A DNA stretch of 16,714 nucleotides from JBJGXI01 sp045635475 (GCF_045635475.1 NZ_JBJGXI010000073.1:1-16714); one strand, 5' to 3'. Shown: positions 7,325 to 13,533, counted from the first letter of the stretch. Program-made: numbers and translations. The notes: generated by a model not told the origin, from the sequence alone.

Positions 7325-7651
7325 TTATGTTAATTGAATATCAACGATTTGCTTTAAAGGGATAGTTAATGTTGATTCAATCTGTACAAGCCTTAATGTT
7401 TGTTGTTGTGTATTCATACTAGTAATCATTCCTTGATATTTGTGGTTTTCACGATTTTGAAATGTAATTAATTCAACTGCGAGTTTCTGCTGTATAGACA
7501 TCTGAATCAGATAATTGATCCGTTCTAATTCTTGTTCATCGAGCTGTGGAGGCAAGCTATATTGATCTTCTTTCCATAAATTTTTTAACATCTCGACGTG
7601 CTCTGGTAGCATTAATGATGTCCATTTTATATTGCCCCTATCATTTACCAT
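7325..7651 (-). CDS. YolD-like family protein
   Basis: A 108-residue YolD-like protein, recognised by its start MVNDRGNIKWTSLMLPEHVE. Family members often sit beside Y-family DNA polymerases (UvrX/YqjW type) under LexA control, and a role in DNA damage response is suspected but unproven. ATG 7651 is chosen because GAGGTG lies about 7 bases upstream and the family start is conserved; an upstream in-frame start at 7699 adds residues not seen in the family. No polymerase gene is adjacent here; the divergent neighbour is an interrupted WYL-like gene, with a LexA-type operator in the intergenic space. Confidence 0.85.
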   Translation of the reverse strand: MVNDRGNIKWTSLMLPEHVEMLKNLWKEDQYSLPPQLDEQELERINYLIQMSIQQKLAVELITFQNRENHKYQGMITSMNTQQQTLRLVQIESTLTIPLKQIVDIQLT

Positions 7652-7665
7652 AATTATCACCTCTT

Positions 7666-7695
7666 TTTTATTATAACCAAACATTAGTTCGTAAA
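7666..7695 (-). promoter_or_regulatory. Candidate promoter of the YolD-like gene
   Basis: On the minus strand TTGATT and TATAAT are separated by 18 bases, just upstream of the ribosome site of the YolD-like gene. The LexA-type operator at 7708-7721 lies about 12 bases upstream of the -35 box. Confidence 0.45.
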
Positions 7696-7707
7696 TCAAT
7701 GTATATT

Positions 7708-7721
7708 CGAACGTTTGTTCT
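7708..7721. promoter_or_regulatory. LexA/DinR (SOS) operator between yolD-like and WYL-like genes
   Basis: CGAACGTTTGTTCT contains the GAAC-N4-GTTC core and matches 12 of 14 positions of the B. subtilis DinR box CGAACRNRYGTTYC when read on the minus strand. On the plus strand it directly abuts an extended -10 (TG-A-TATAAT, 7721-7729) of the WYL-like gene, a good position for repression. SOS control of yolD-like genes is known in the family. Confidence 0.65.
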
Positions 7722-7729
7722 GATATAAT
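7721..7729 (+). promoter_or_regulatory. Extended -10 promoter of the WYL-like gene
   Basis: TGATATAAT is an extended -10 element with no good -35 box. It overlaps the end of the LexA-type operator and precedes AAGGAGGAG and the GTG start at 7750. Confidence 0.45.
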
Positions 7730-7905
7730 GATATAAGGAGGAGATAAATGTGACTGCGGAACAAGTAAAACGTTACCAATACCGGACCGTCGAAATTATT
7801 TATGTATATTCAGGGGGACAATGGACGAAAAGAAAAGTGAAAATTATTGGCTATTCAAATACGCAGCTTTACGCCTTTTGTTATTTGCGCAAAGCAAATC
7901 GTAGT

Positions 7906-8080
7906 GTGAACCTCTCCAACTAATTGCTATCGCAATTTGATGGAGCATCCCTTATCTTGAATACAGTACAAAATAAGCTTTGTTAAGCCACCTTCGGTGA
8001 ATTCATTGCTTGATTAAGACTAATTAACGAAGACAAAGTCTGTTGTGTTCTTTTTGACAACTCAGGAACTTTTGCCTGAA
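7906..8080 (-). ncRNA. Predicted omega/right-end guide RNA of TnpB (approximate)
   Basis: TnpB proteins use an RNA covering the 3' end of tnpB and the right end, with a guide copied from the flanking DNA. By that rule the scaffold would end near 7906, and the guide would read on the minus strand from 7905 downward (ACTACGATTTGC...), matching the WYL-like gene. The 5' limit given is arbitrary. No direct evidence of expression is visible. Confidence 0.35.
7916..7943. repeat. Right-end subterminal hairpin of the IS605 element
   Basis: Arms 7916-7927 and 7932-7943 pair with two mismatches around a 4-base loop; the inner AATTGC/GCAATT is perfect. IS200/IS605 ends carry such hairpins about 10-20 bases from the cleavage site for TnpA binding. 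In TnpB systems this end is also the 3' scaffold of the guide RNA. Confidence 0.6.
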
Positions 8081-9340
8081 GAGCCAACCATTTCTTTTCA
8101 GAAATGGATTTTTGGAATCCGCGAATGAAATATCGTGCTCCAATGTTATACGTCGCTGAAAGATCTGCGTTATATACTTTGCCTGATGTGAATGTGGCAA
8201 GGTCTCTTTTTGTATTACGTTCTACTTTTCCTGAACCATCAAATGCTAATGCGCTTGTATTACGAGCATTTATTCTTGAAATTCGTATACCATGATAATG
8301 TCCCATCTCTTCGACTTTATTTTGAATAGCTTTCTTTCTCCAATAACGCAATTTAAAACGAAGTTTCTTTGCACCATAATGATTTCTGGGAACTTTCATT
8401 TGATCAAGGTACTCAAATACAATGACGTCGCAATGGTAAGCATTCGCAAATTTTGCGATCTCAGAAGAAGTGTGGTGAATAATCTGTTTTTGCAAACCAT
8501 TTATTCTTCTCCAAAAATTTGGTGCTGCCACCCAACTAGAAACACGCTGAGCCTTGCGAAGTTTATTCGTCATGGTATACAGTTGGTCTTTTTCCATTGG
8601 CTGGTTGAAAAACTTACGAGCCAAGACAGTGCCACTTGCATCCATGATCGAACAAACCGCAGATTTATTAATATTTAAGTCAACAGCACAAATAATTTGG
8701 TCTTTGATTTTGTTTTTTGACAGTTCTACTTTCGATGTATAGGTAAAGTTGAGAAAGTATTTCTTTCCTCTTCTTACAAGCTTTGGATTACACTCTTTCC
8801 AATCCCAAACCCCTCGTTTATATAGGTCTTGTTCTTTGAATTCGATATCCACCCACACCCAATCATTCTTATGGAATATTTTTATTTGAGCACTTGTATC
8901 AGAAGTGCGCTCAAACATGTTTCCTCGATAAAAAACTGGGAATTCTTTATGTTCTATTTGTAATGTTGGGGAATTTTTCTTGAACTTCTTACCTTCGGCA
9001 AGAGCAATTTCTTTTTCTTCTAACCAGTTACGATAGTTAGAGCGAAAGCTTTTGATTTTACCAAAAGCACTTGCAATGGCACTTCTTCTAAAGTAAGAAG
9101 GAAATTTATAAAAGCGTTGATCAAAATCTTTATATTTTGGAGAAGGATTTAATGTGGTTCTATGTATAAGTCGCTCTACTGCAGGCACGATATCCTTTGA
9201 GGTAAATTCATTGAGGTTACTAAATTTTTTTCTATCACATTAATGACAAAGGATAGTGCACAATTATAAATAGCTAAAGTGTTATCAAAAATATGTGAAT
9301 GATTGGTGATTTTATGACTTAACGTTCTTGCTATTTTCAT
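7983..9340 (-). pseudogene. tnpB: TnpB RNA-guided nuclease homologue, one frameshift
   Basis: The frame starting at ATG 9340 (after GAGGGGTG) encodes MKIARTLSHKI and continues in frame only to an A7 tract (9225-9231 on the plus strand). Adding one A there joins it to the long frame 7983-9188 and gives about 452 residues, normal for TnpB. RuvC-type acidic residues are intact: Asp170 (AVDLNINK), Glu259 (VIVFEYLD) and Asp342 (YNADLSATYNIG), numbered from GTG 9188. The usual CxxC...CxxC zinc finger between the last two is absent: the aligned region NTSALAFDGSG...ATFTSGK has no cysteine. The tract reads A AAA AAT in the upstream frame, so -1 slippage or a sequencing error are alternatives to true inactivation. 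Confidence 0.8.
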
Positions 9341-9358
9341 TATTACACCCCTCTTTAC

Positions 9359-9372
9359 AGAACGTGTGTTCT
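9359..9372. promoter_or_regulatory. LexA/DinR (SOS) operator at the tnpB start site
   Basis: AGAACGTGTGTTCT has a GAAC-RNRY-GTTC core and inverted AGAAC/GTTCT arms, matching 12 of 14 positions of CGAACRNRYGTTYC. It begins 7 bases downstream of the predicted tnpB -10 box, covering the expected transcription start, and lies between the divergent tnpA and tnpB starts. Confidence 0.6.
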
Positions 9373-9379
9373 ACAATAA

Positions 9380-9408
9380 ACTATATCATGTAGTTATTTA
9401 GTTGTAAA
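9380..9408 (-). promoter_or_regulatory. Promoter of tnpB
   Basis: On the minus strand TTTACA (9408-9403) and TATAGT (9385-9380) are separated by exactly 17 bases, a good sigma-A match. The start site would fall at about 9373, at the edge of the LexA-type operator. Confidence 0.6.
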
Positions 9409-9426
9409 CAGAAAAGGAGTAAATCA

Positions 9427-9827
9427 ATGACACCTTTTAACAAGAATAGGCATTCTTTACAAACTCACATATCATTTAATTGTTGTGAACAAAATATAGA
9501 CATAAGTGTATTTCTGAGGTCATGTTGAAAAGGCTAAGAGAGATTACTCTATCACTATTTGAAAAATGAGATTGCGAACTTATAGAATTGAATGGCAAGG
9601 AGGAGCTTATACATATTTTGTTTGATGCCCCACCTCAAATCAATCTAGCAAACACCATTAATAGTTATAAAACTGTGACATCTCGTTATATAAGGAAAGA
9701 TTTCCAAGAAGAACTATCGAATTATTATTGGAAACCTTATTTCTGGAGTAGAAGCTATATGATCTTAACTACTGGTGGAGCAACTATTGATGTAATAAAA
9801 AAATATATCGAAAATCAAGGAGAATAA
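9427..9827 (+). pseudogene. tnpA: IS200/IS605 Y1 transposase TnpA, decayed
   Basis: Fragments in three frames assemble into a full-length HUH/Y1 transposase. ATG 9427 (after AAAAGGAG) gives TPFNKNRHS; a shifted frame gives YKLTYHLIVV; a third gives TKYRHKCISEVMLKRLREI and LSLFEK, then TGA (9567-9569) where relatives have Trp. The same frame continues as DCELIELNGKE to FWSRSYMILTTGGATI and KKYIENQGE. The HUH motif, normally HIH, reads LIH, so the first metal-binding His is lost; the catalytic Tyr in KKYIENQ remains. At least two frameshifts, one stop and one active-site change make it inactive, so transposition would need TnpA from elsewhere. Confidence 0.8.
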
Positions 9828-9832
9828 AGACC

Positions 9833-9886
9833 TTAGCGCCTAACCCCCACTAAATCGGTAGATTTTGAAGGGGAATGCGGCGCTAA
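9833..9886. repeat. Left-end subterminal hairpin of the IS605 element
   Basis: TTAGCGCC (9833-9840) and GGCGCTAA (9879-9886) pair perfectly, with an inner CCCC/GGGG pairing (9844-9848 with 9870-9873). It lies 8 bases from the inferred element end, a suitable place for TnpA recognition. It could also end tnpA transcription. Confidence 0.6.
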
Positions 9887-10003
9887 CATTTTGGTTCAAT
9901 ATGAATCAAATATTTGCTTATAATCTGATTTAACGAAGTGATTCATGAAAGCTAGAATGGATACATTGCCAATAATTGTGCCTTAATGAACAGTATTAAT
10001 CCA

Positions 10004-10012
10004 TGATATAGT
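10004..10012 (+). promoter_or_regulatory. Extended -10 promoter of the yhcU-like gene
   Basis: TGATATAGT is an extended -10 element; the -35 region is weak (TTAATG at 9983-9988). It lies about 60 bases before the start codon. Confidence 0.4.
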
Positions 10013-10073
10013 TATAGAAAGAATGACAGCTATTTTTCTATCAATTTACGATCTACAATTAGGAGGTAAAGTC

Positions 10074-10445
10074 ATGAAGGTCATCACGGCATCTACTCCG
10101 GACCAACAAGCCTATGTAAAAGAATTAATTGAAAACCTGTACAGTCGTATTTTTCCTTGCTTTTTTACTACGACTTACATAAGTGAGTTGAAAGATTTTG
10201 AGTTAATGAGGGTTCCGAATCTCTCTGAATTATCATTACATGAAATAATGGAAGTAACTGCAGCTATTCAAACGATATCAACGATATTAGAAACGATTGC
10301 GCAAACTGAGGAAGAACTGGAGTCGTATAACTCTGTGTTTAAAAAAAGTACAGCAATTTTAAATAACTATCATATTGATTTTCCTTTTCAGCTTCTCGAC
10401 TTTCAACATACAATAGTGGCAGAGCCTAACCAAAAAATTCATTAG
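10074..10445 (+). CDS. yhcU: DUF5365 (YhcU-like) family protein
   Basis: A 123-residue protein recognised as YhcU/DUF5365 by its start MKVITASTPDQQAYVKELIENLY and the FPxFF segment (IFPCFFTTTYI), followed by a largely helical body (EIMEVTAAIQTISTILETIAQTEEEL). Function is unknown; no signal peptide or membrane helix is seen. ATG 10074 is preceded by AGGAGG (10061-10066) at a 7-base spacing; an upstream in-frame ATG at 10023 lacks a ribosome site. The DUF2584 gene follows after 79 bases. Confidence 0.82.
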   Translation: MKVITASTPDQQAYVKELIENLYSRIFPCFFTTTYISELKDFELMRVPNLSELSLHEIMEVTAAIQTISTILETIAQTEEELESYNSVFKKSTAILNNYHIDFPFQLLDFQHTIVAEPNQKIH

Positions 10446-10524
10446 GTAGCTTCTAAAAATGTTGCTTGCTAGCGTACGATAAGAGTATTAAGATCTCACG
10501 CTAAGAAATGGGAGGCGCTTATCG

Positions 10525-10773
10525 ATGGCAATGCCTATAATGGTTGAATGGGTACTTGTGACGAATGGAAAAGAAATGCGACTAGCAAATGAAGTGAATA
10601 TGTTTGAAATCCAATTAGATTATTATCGATTATTTCCAATAAATCAAGTCATCGAAATAAAAAGACATCAAGATTCACAACAAATTGGAAACGGTAAAAT
10701 TGTCGAGTTAGCATGGAAAAACAACTGCACACATTGTAAGTTTCAACTGATTTCCTTATTTAATGTCAATTAA
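10525..10773 (+). CDS. DUF2584 family protein
   Basis: An 82-residue protein of the DUF2584 family, recognised by MAMP at the start, the VTNGKEMRL strand, YRLFPINQVIEIKR and the C-terminal CKFQLISLFNVN. It appears to be a small beta-rich cytoplasmic protein of unknown function. GGGAGG (10510-10515) is 9 bases before the ATG. It has the same orientation as the yhcU-like gene and is followed by a terminator at 10862-10889. Confidence 0.82.
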   Translation: MAMPIMVEWVLVTNGKEMRLANEVNMFEIQLDYYRLFPINQVIEIKRHQDSQQIGNGKIVELAWKNNCTHCKFQLISLFNVN

Positions 10774-10821
10774 CGACATTAAATTGAATCGTGTATGGAG
10801 AGAAAACGTAGATTTATGCGC

Positions 10822-10850
10822 TTGCCCGGGAAATAGACAAGACTTATAAT
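10822..10850 (+). promoter_or_regulatory. Candidate promoter reading into a terminator
   Basis: TTGCCC (10822-10827) and a perfect TATAAT (10845-10850) are 17 bases apart. The predicted start at about 10857 is only some five bases before the hairpin at 10862, so any transcript would be very short unless it reads through to the yqfQ-like gene. Confidence 0.35.
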
Positions 10851-10861
10851 AAAACGTAACG

Positions 10862-10889
10862 ACATGAGAATAATAGTTCTCATGTTTTT
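10862..10889 (+). terminator. Intrinsic terminator after the DUF2584 gene
   Basis: A perfect 9-bp stem (ACATGAGAA with TTCTCATGT) has a 6-base loop and ends in five Ts. Confidence 0.8.
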
Positions 10890-10977
10890 GTGTATAACTT
10901 TTTAGTTCAAGGCCTACACCTATCTGAATCTTTTACGTACAATAAACTAACAACATATGTAGAAGAGGGGGATACGA

Positions 10978-11532
10978 ATGTTTACACCACCGAGGGGACC
11001 ATTACCGTTCGGCCAAATGCCTAATCCGGGTGCTTTTCGCGGTCCATTTTCGTTTGGACCTGGTGTTGGTAATCCAGGTGCTTTTCCGGTTGGGCAAACC
11101 GCTGCCCAAGGAGGGCTAAAAGGGTTGCTGGCAAAATTCACCGGAGGCGGTGCTGCCCAATCAGCGGCGGGTGCACTGAGTCAAGGAACTACAGGCGGTG
11201 GCATTGGCATAACTGGTTGGCTTGGAAATGCACAAAAAATGTTGCAAATGGCTCAATCAGCAGCACCAATTGTACAACAATACGGACCAATGGTGAAAAA
11301 TTTACCAAACATGATTCAAATGCTCAAAGCGTTTAATGAAGTGAATGCTGAAGATGATACAGACGAAGAAATTGAATCAGAAGAGGTTGAAAAGCAAAAA
11401 GTAAAAGTTAAAAAAGAGAATTTAAACAAAATCGAAGCGTATGAGAAAAAAGCAGCAAAAGCAAAACCTCAAAAAAAAGTTGCGAAAAAAAGTTTATCTA
11501 ACGGGGAATCAACACCAAAATTATTTATATAG
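10978..11532 (+). CDS. yqfQ: YqfQ/VrrA-like protein
   Basis: A 184-residue protein in three parts: a Pro/Gly/Phe-rich N-terminus (1-45), a Gly/Ala-rich then hydrophobic-amphipathic middle containing APIVQQYGPMVKNLPNMIQMLKAFN (about 95-120), and a highly charged Glu/Lys tail (125-178) ending GESTPKLFI. The QQYGPMVKNLP core and the PKLFI end are hallmarks of YqfQ/VrrA proteins of Bacillaceae, whose function is not established. The N-terminal composition recalls spore-coat proteins, but that is inference. GAGGGGG lies about 7 bases before the ATG. Confidence 0.82.
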   Translation: MFTPPRGPLPFGQMPNPGAFRGPFSFGPGVGNPGAFPVGQTAAQGGLKGLLAKFTGGGAAQSAAGALSQGTTGGGIGITGWLGNAQKMLQMAQSAAPIVQQYGPMVKNLPNMIQMLKAFNEVNAEDDTDEEIESEEVEKQKVKVKKENLNKIEAYEKKAAKAKPQKKVAKKSLSNGESTPKLFI

Positions 11533-11609
11533 ATAAAGCAGATTTGTTGCAAGAAACGTGCAATTAGACATACACTAGCCTTAACAATTGATGCTAGGAG
11601 GAATTATTT

Positions 11610-12572
11610 GTGGCTAATACTGCTCTTGAAAAAGCAACCTTTGCTGGTGGGTGTTTTTGGTGTATGGTCGAACCATTCGATGAACGCCCAGGCATCCACC
11701 AAATAGTTTCAGGATATACAGGTGGAACAACAGAGAACCCAACATATGAAGAGGTTTGTTCGAATACGACTGGCCACGTAGAAGCTGTACAAATTACTTA
11801 CGATCCAGCTATTTTCTCGTACGAACGTTTATTAGAAACGTTTTGGCAGCAAATTGATCCAACTGACCCAGGTGGCCAGTTTAACGATAGGGGAGAGTCG
11901 TACAAAACAGCGATTTTTTATCACAATGAAACACAAAAGGAACTTGCAGAGAAATCGAAACAAGCGTTAAAAGAAAGTGGTAAGTTTCAAAAACCAATTG
12001 CAACGATGATCCTTCCTGCTAGTACCTTTTATCTAGCGGAGGAAAAGCATCAGGATTATTATAAAAAGCAATCATTTCATTATAGGTTGTATAAAAAAGG
12101 GTCCGGAAGACAAGATTTTATCGAACAAAATTGGAAAAAAAACATGGATAAAACAGAGTTAAAAAAAATATTAAACCCAATGCAATACCACGTAACACAG
12201 GAAAATGGGACAGAGCCACCATTTCGAAATGAATATTATGATCATGAAGAAGATGGTATTTACGTGAATATTGTTACTGGTGAGCCATTATTTTCGTCAA
12301 CGGATAAATATGATGCAGGCTGTGGTTGGCCAAGCTTTACAAAGCCTATTGATAAAAAATCGGTTGATGAGCATACTGATACAACACATGGGATGATCCG
12401 AACAGAAGTACGCAGCAAGGAAGCAGATTCCCACTTAGGCCATGTGTTTGAGGACGGACCGAGAGACCGCGGAGGCTTGCGATATTGTATCAACTCTGCT
12501 GCTTTACGATTTGTATCAAAGGATGAGATGGAAGAAGAGGGATACGGTTATTTAACCTATCTATTTGAGTAA
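11610..12572 (+). CDS. msrAB: Bifunctional peptide-methionine sulfoxide reductase MsrA/MsrB
   Basis: A 320-residue fusion that repairs both S- and R-methionine sulfoxide. The MsrA half (about 6-172) has the catalytic GGCFWC with Cys15 and Cys18, plus GYTGGTTENPTYEEVC and DPGGQFNDRG. The MsrB half (about 182-320) has CGWPSFTKPI, SHLGHVFEDGP and the catalytic Cys293 in RYCINSAALRF. It lacks the two CxxC pairs of zinc-containing MsrB, so it is the zinc-free form. B. subtilis has separate msrA and msrB genes. GTG 11610 follows AGGAGG (11596-11601) at an 8-base spacing. It is monocistronic or co-transcribed with the yqfQ-like gene, since no terminator is seen in the 77-base gap. Confidence 0.96.
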   Translation: MANTALEKATFAGGCFWCMVEPFDERPGIHQIVSGYTGGTTENPTYEEVCSNTTGHVEAVQITYDPAIFSYERLLETFWQQIDPTDPGGQFNDRGESYKTAIFYHNETQKELAEKSKQALKESGKFQKPIATMILPASTFYLAEEKHQDYYKKQSFHYRLYKKGSGRQDFIEQNWKKNMDKTELKKILNPMQYHVTQENGTEPPFRNEYYDHEEDGIYVNIVTGEPLFSSTDKYDAGCGWPSFTKPIDKKSVDEHTDTTHGMIRTEVRSKEADSHLGHVFEDGPRDRGGLRYCINSAALRFVSKDEMEEEGYGYLTYLFE

Positions 12573-12589
12573 TATTTGTATAGGTTTTC

Positions 12590-12618
12590 AACCCTTACCA
12601 TGAGGTAAGGGTTTTTTT
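12590..12618 (+). terminator. Intrinsic terminator after msrAB
   Basis: A perfect 10-bp stem (AACCCTTACC with GGTAAGGGTT) has the loop ATGA and runs into seven Ts. Confidence 0.9.
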
Positions 12619-12664
12619 ACTTAGGAAATTATAAAACATACTAAATGTGATAACATTAAGCATT

Positions 12665-12777
12665 AGCCACGGCCAGCTCCGAGCGCCAGCGACTAGCAAG
12701 ACTTCCCTCACCACATGACACGATAGGTCAACACCGGTTCAGTCCAGTCCGTACGTCGCTAATCGGCGCCCTTCGCT
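12665..12777. repeat. Second GC-rich intergenic patch with imperfect inverted repeats
   Basis: About 110 GC-rich bases between msrAB and mhqD, with no plausible gene. GCGCC (12683-12687) and AGCGAC (12688-12693) pair with GGCGC (12765-12769) and GTCGCT (12755-12760), leaving a 4-base bulge. The AGCTCCGAGCGCCAGCGAC start and CCTTCGCT end resemble another dispersed Bacillaceae repeat type. It differs in sequence from the 6966-7277 element and looks degenerate. Confidence 0.5.
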
Positions 12778-12808
12778 ATTGTTCATTAAGAGAGTACAAA
12801 TTAATTCT

Positions 12809-12837
12809 TTGACGTACGTTATAAATTACGATACGAT
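12809..12837 (+). promoter_or_regulatory. Promoter of mhqD
   Basis: TTGACG (12809-12814) and TACGAT (12832-12837) are 17 bases apart, a good sigma-A match. The predicted start at about 12844 falls within an MhqR-like palindrome. Confidence 0.6.
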
Positions 12838-12838
12838 T

Positions 12839-12854
12839 ATTTTGAATTCGAGAC
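12839..12854. promoter_or_regulatory. MhqR-like operator of mhqD
   Basis: ATTTTGAATTCGAGAC matches 13 of 16 positions of the palindrome ATCTCGAATTCGAGAT, which I recall as the MhqR box of B. subtilis catechol/quinone-stress genes, including mhqD. It begins one base after the -10 box and covers the predicted start, where a repressor would block transcription. Confidence 0.55.
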
Positions 12855-12924
12855 TTTAACTATACAATAAGTTGTCAGTAATTTAATTATGTAAACCCGA
12901 TAAAAATCCAAGAGGTGACGCGAA

Positions 12925-13533
12925 ATGATTCATATTTTTGAACAAGGTTCTGATGTGGATGCGCCTGTTCTTTTGCTTTTACATGGAACAGGTGGATCGG
13001 AAAAAGATTTATTGCCAATTGCACAAATGATTGACCCAACAGCTTCTGTATTGGGTGTCCGAGGAAGTGTATCTGAAAACGGTATGCCACGATTTTTCAA
13101 AAGATTACGAGAAGGTGTATTCGATGAAGAAGATTTAGTGGAACGTACTAAGGAGCTTGATGAATTTTTAGATGAAGCTGCTGAAAAGTATGGATTCGAC
13201 CGAAAGCAAATCGTTGCGGTCGGTTATTCTAATGGAGCCAATATTGCTGGAAGTCTATTTTTCCATTATGAAAACGCGCTTCAGTCTGCTATTTTACTTC
13301 ATCCAATGGTTCCGAGAAGGAATATTGATCTACCTAACCTGTCAGGCAAACAAATTTTTATTGGTGCGGGTACAAATGATCCTTTAATTCCTCAGCAAGA
13401 AACAAATGATTTAGATCAATTATTAAGAAAAGCAAATGCAGACGTCACAATACAGTGGGAAAGTCATGGGCATCAGCTGTCGGAATCTGAAGTGTTAGCT
13501 GCGAAAAAATGGTATAATACAACTATAAAATAA
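12925..13533 (+). CDS. mhqD: MhqD-like alpha/beta hydrolase (carboxylesterase family)
   Basis: A 202-residue serine hydrolase of the phospholipase/carboxylesterase family. The oxyanion HGTGG (20-24), nucleophile Ser102 in GYSNGAN, Asp152 in GTNDPL and His183 in HGHQL form the expected catalytic triad. The SVLGVRGSV, ENGMPRFFKRL, FDEEDL and HPMVPRR segments match B. subtilis MhqD closely. MhqD is induced with quinone-detoxification dioxygenases under MhqR control; its substrate is not established. GAGGTG lies 7 bases before ATG 12925. No dioxygenase or mhqR gene is adjacent in this window. Confidence 0.9.
   Translation: MIHIFEQGSDVDAPVLLLLHGTGGSEKDLLPIAQMIDPTASVLGVRGSVSENGMPRFFKRLREGVFDEEDLVERTKELDEFLDEAAEKYGFDRKQIVAVGYSNGANIAGSLFFHYENALQSAILLHPMVPRRNIDLPNLSGKQIFIGAGTNDPLIPQQETNDLDQLLRKANADVTIQWESHGHQLSESEVLAAKKWYNTTIK

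Larger units (their letters stand above)
7906..9894 (-). mobile_element. IS200/IS605-family insertion sequence (tnpA and tnpB divergent)
   Basis: About 1,989 bases bounded by the two halves of the WYL-like reading frame, with no target duplication, as expected for this family. Taken in the tnpB direction, the left end lies at 9894 beside the flanking sequence ATTGAA, and the right end is at 7906 (ending GGTTCAC). Subterminal hairpins are present near both ends. tnpA (9427-9827) is decayed and tnpB (7983-9340) is divergent, the gene order of IS605 itself. The exact ends could shift by a few bases. Confidence 0.8.
7750..9933 (+). pseudogene. Small WYL-like protein gene, split by an IS200/IS605 insertion
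   Basis: The 5' part (7750-7905, GTG start after AAGGAGGAG) encodes 52 residues ending FCYLRKANRS, typical of small WYL-like proteins of Bacillaceae whose sequence continues with a Phe and an NIL-like segment. Reading on through the insertion gives five foreign codons and a stop at 7923. Joining 7905 directly to 9895 continues in frame as FNMNQIFAYNLI and a stop at 9933, restoring a 64-residue protein. The 3' part therefore occupies 9895-9933. A LexA-type operator overlaps its promoter. Function is unknown; WYL domains are generally ligand-sensing regulatory modules. Confidence 0.7.

Noticed and set aside
8104..8742. Plus-strand frames of 60-130 codons over tnpB
   Set aside because: They are antisense to a clearly recognisable TnpB and have no family features.
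9427..9528. A separate 33-residue protein from ATG 9427 with a good ribosome site
   Set aside because: It is the first, frameshifted fragment of tnpA: its first residues match TnpA and the rest is out of frame.
9588..9827. An independent 79-residue gene starting at TTG 9588
   Set aside because: The same frame extends upstream past a TGA that replaces a family Trp; it is the C-terminal part of tnpA.
10446..10524. A promoter or hairpin between the yhcU-like and DUF2584 genes
   Set aside because: Candidate -35/-10 pairs have poor spacing (19 bases) and only 4-base inverted repeats are present.
11576..11600. CTAGC/GCTAG inverted repeat beside the msrAB ribosome site as a translational switch
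   Set aside because: The stem is only five base pairs with a 13-base loop, so chance is the simpler explanation.
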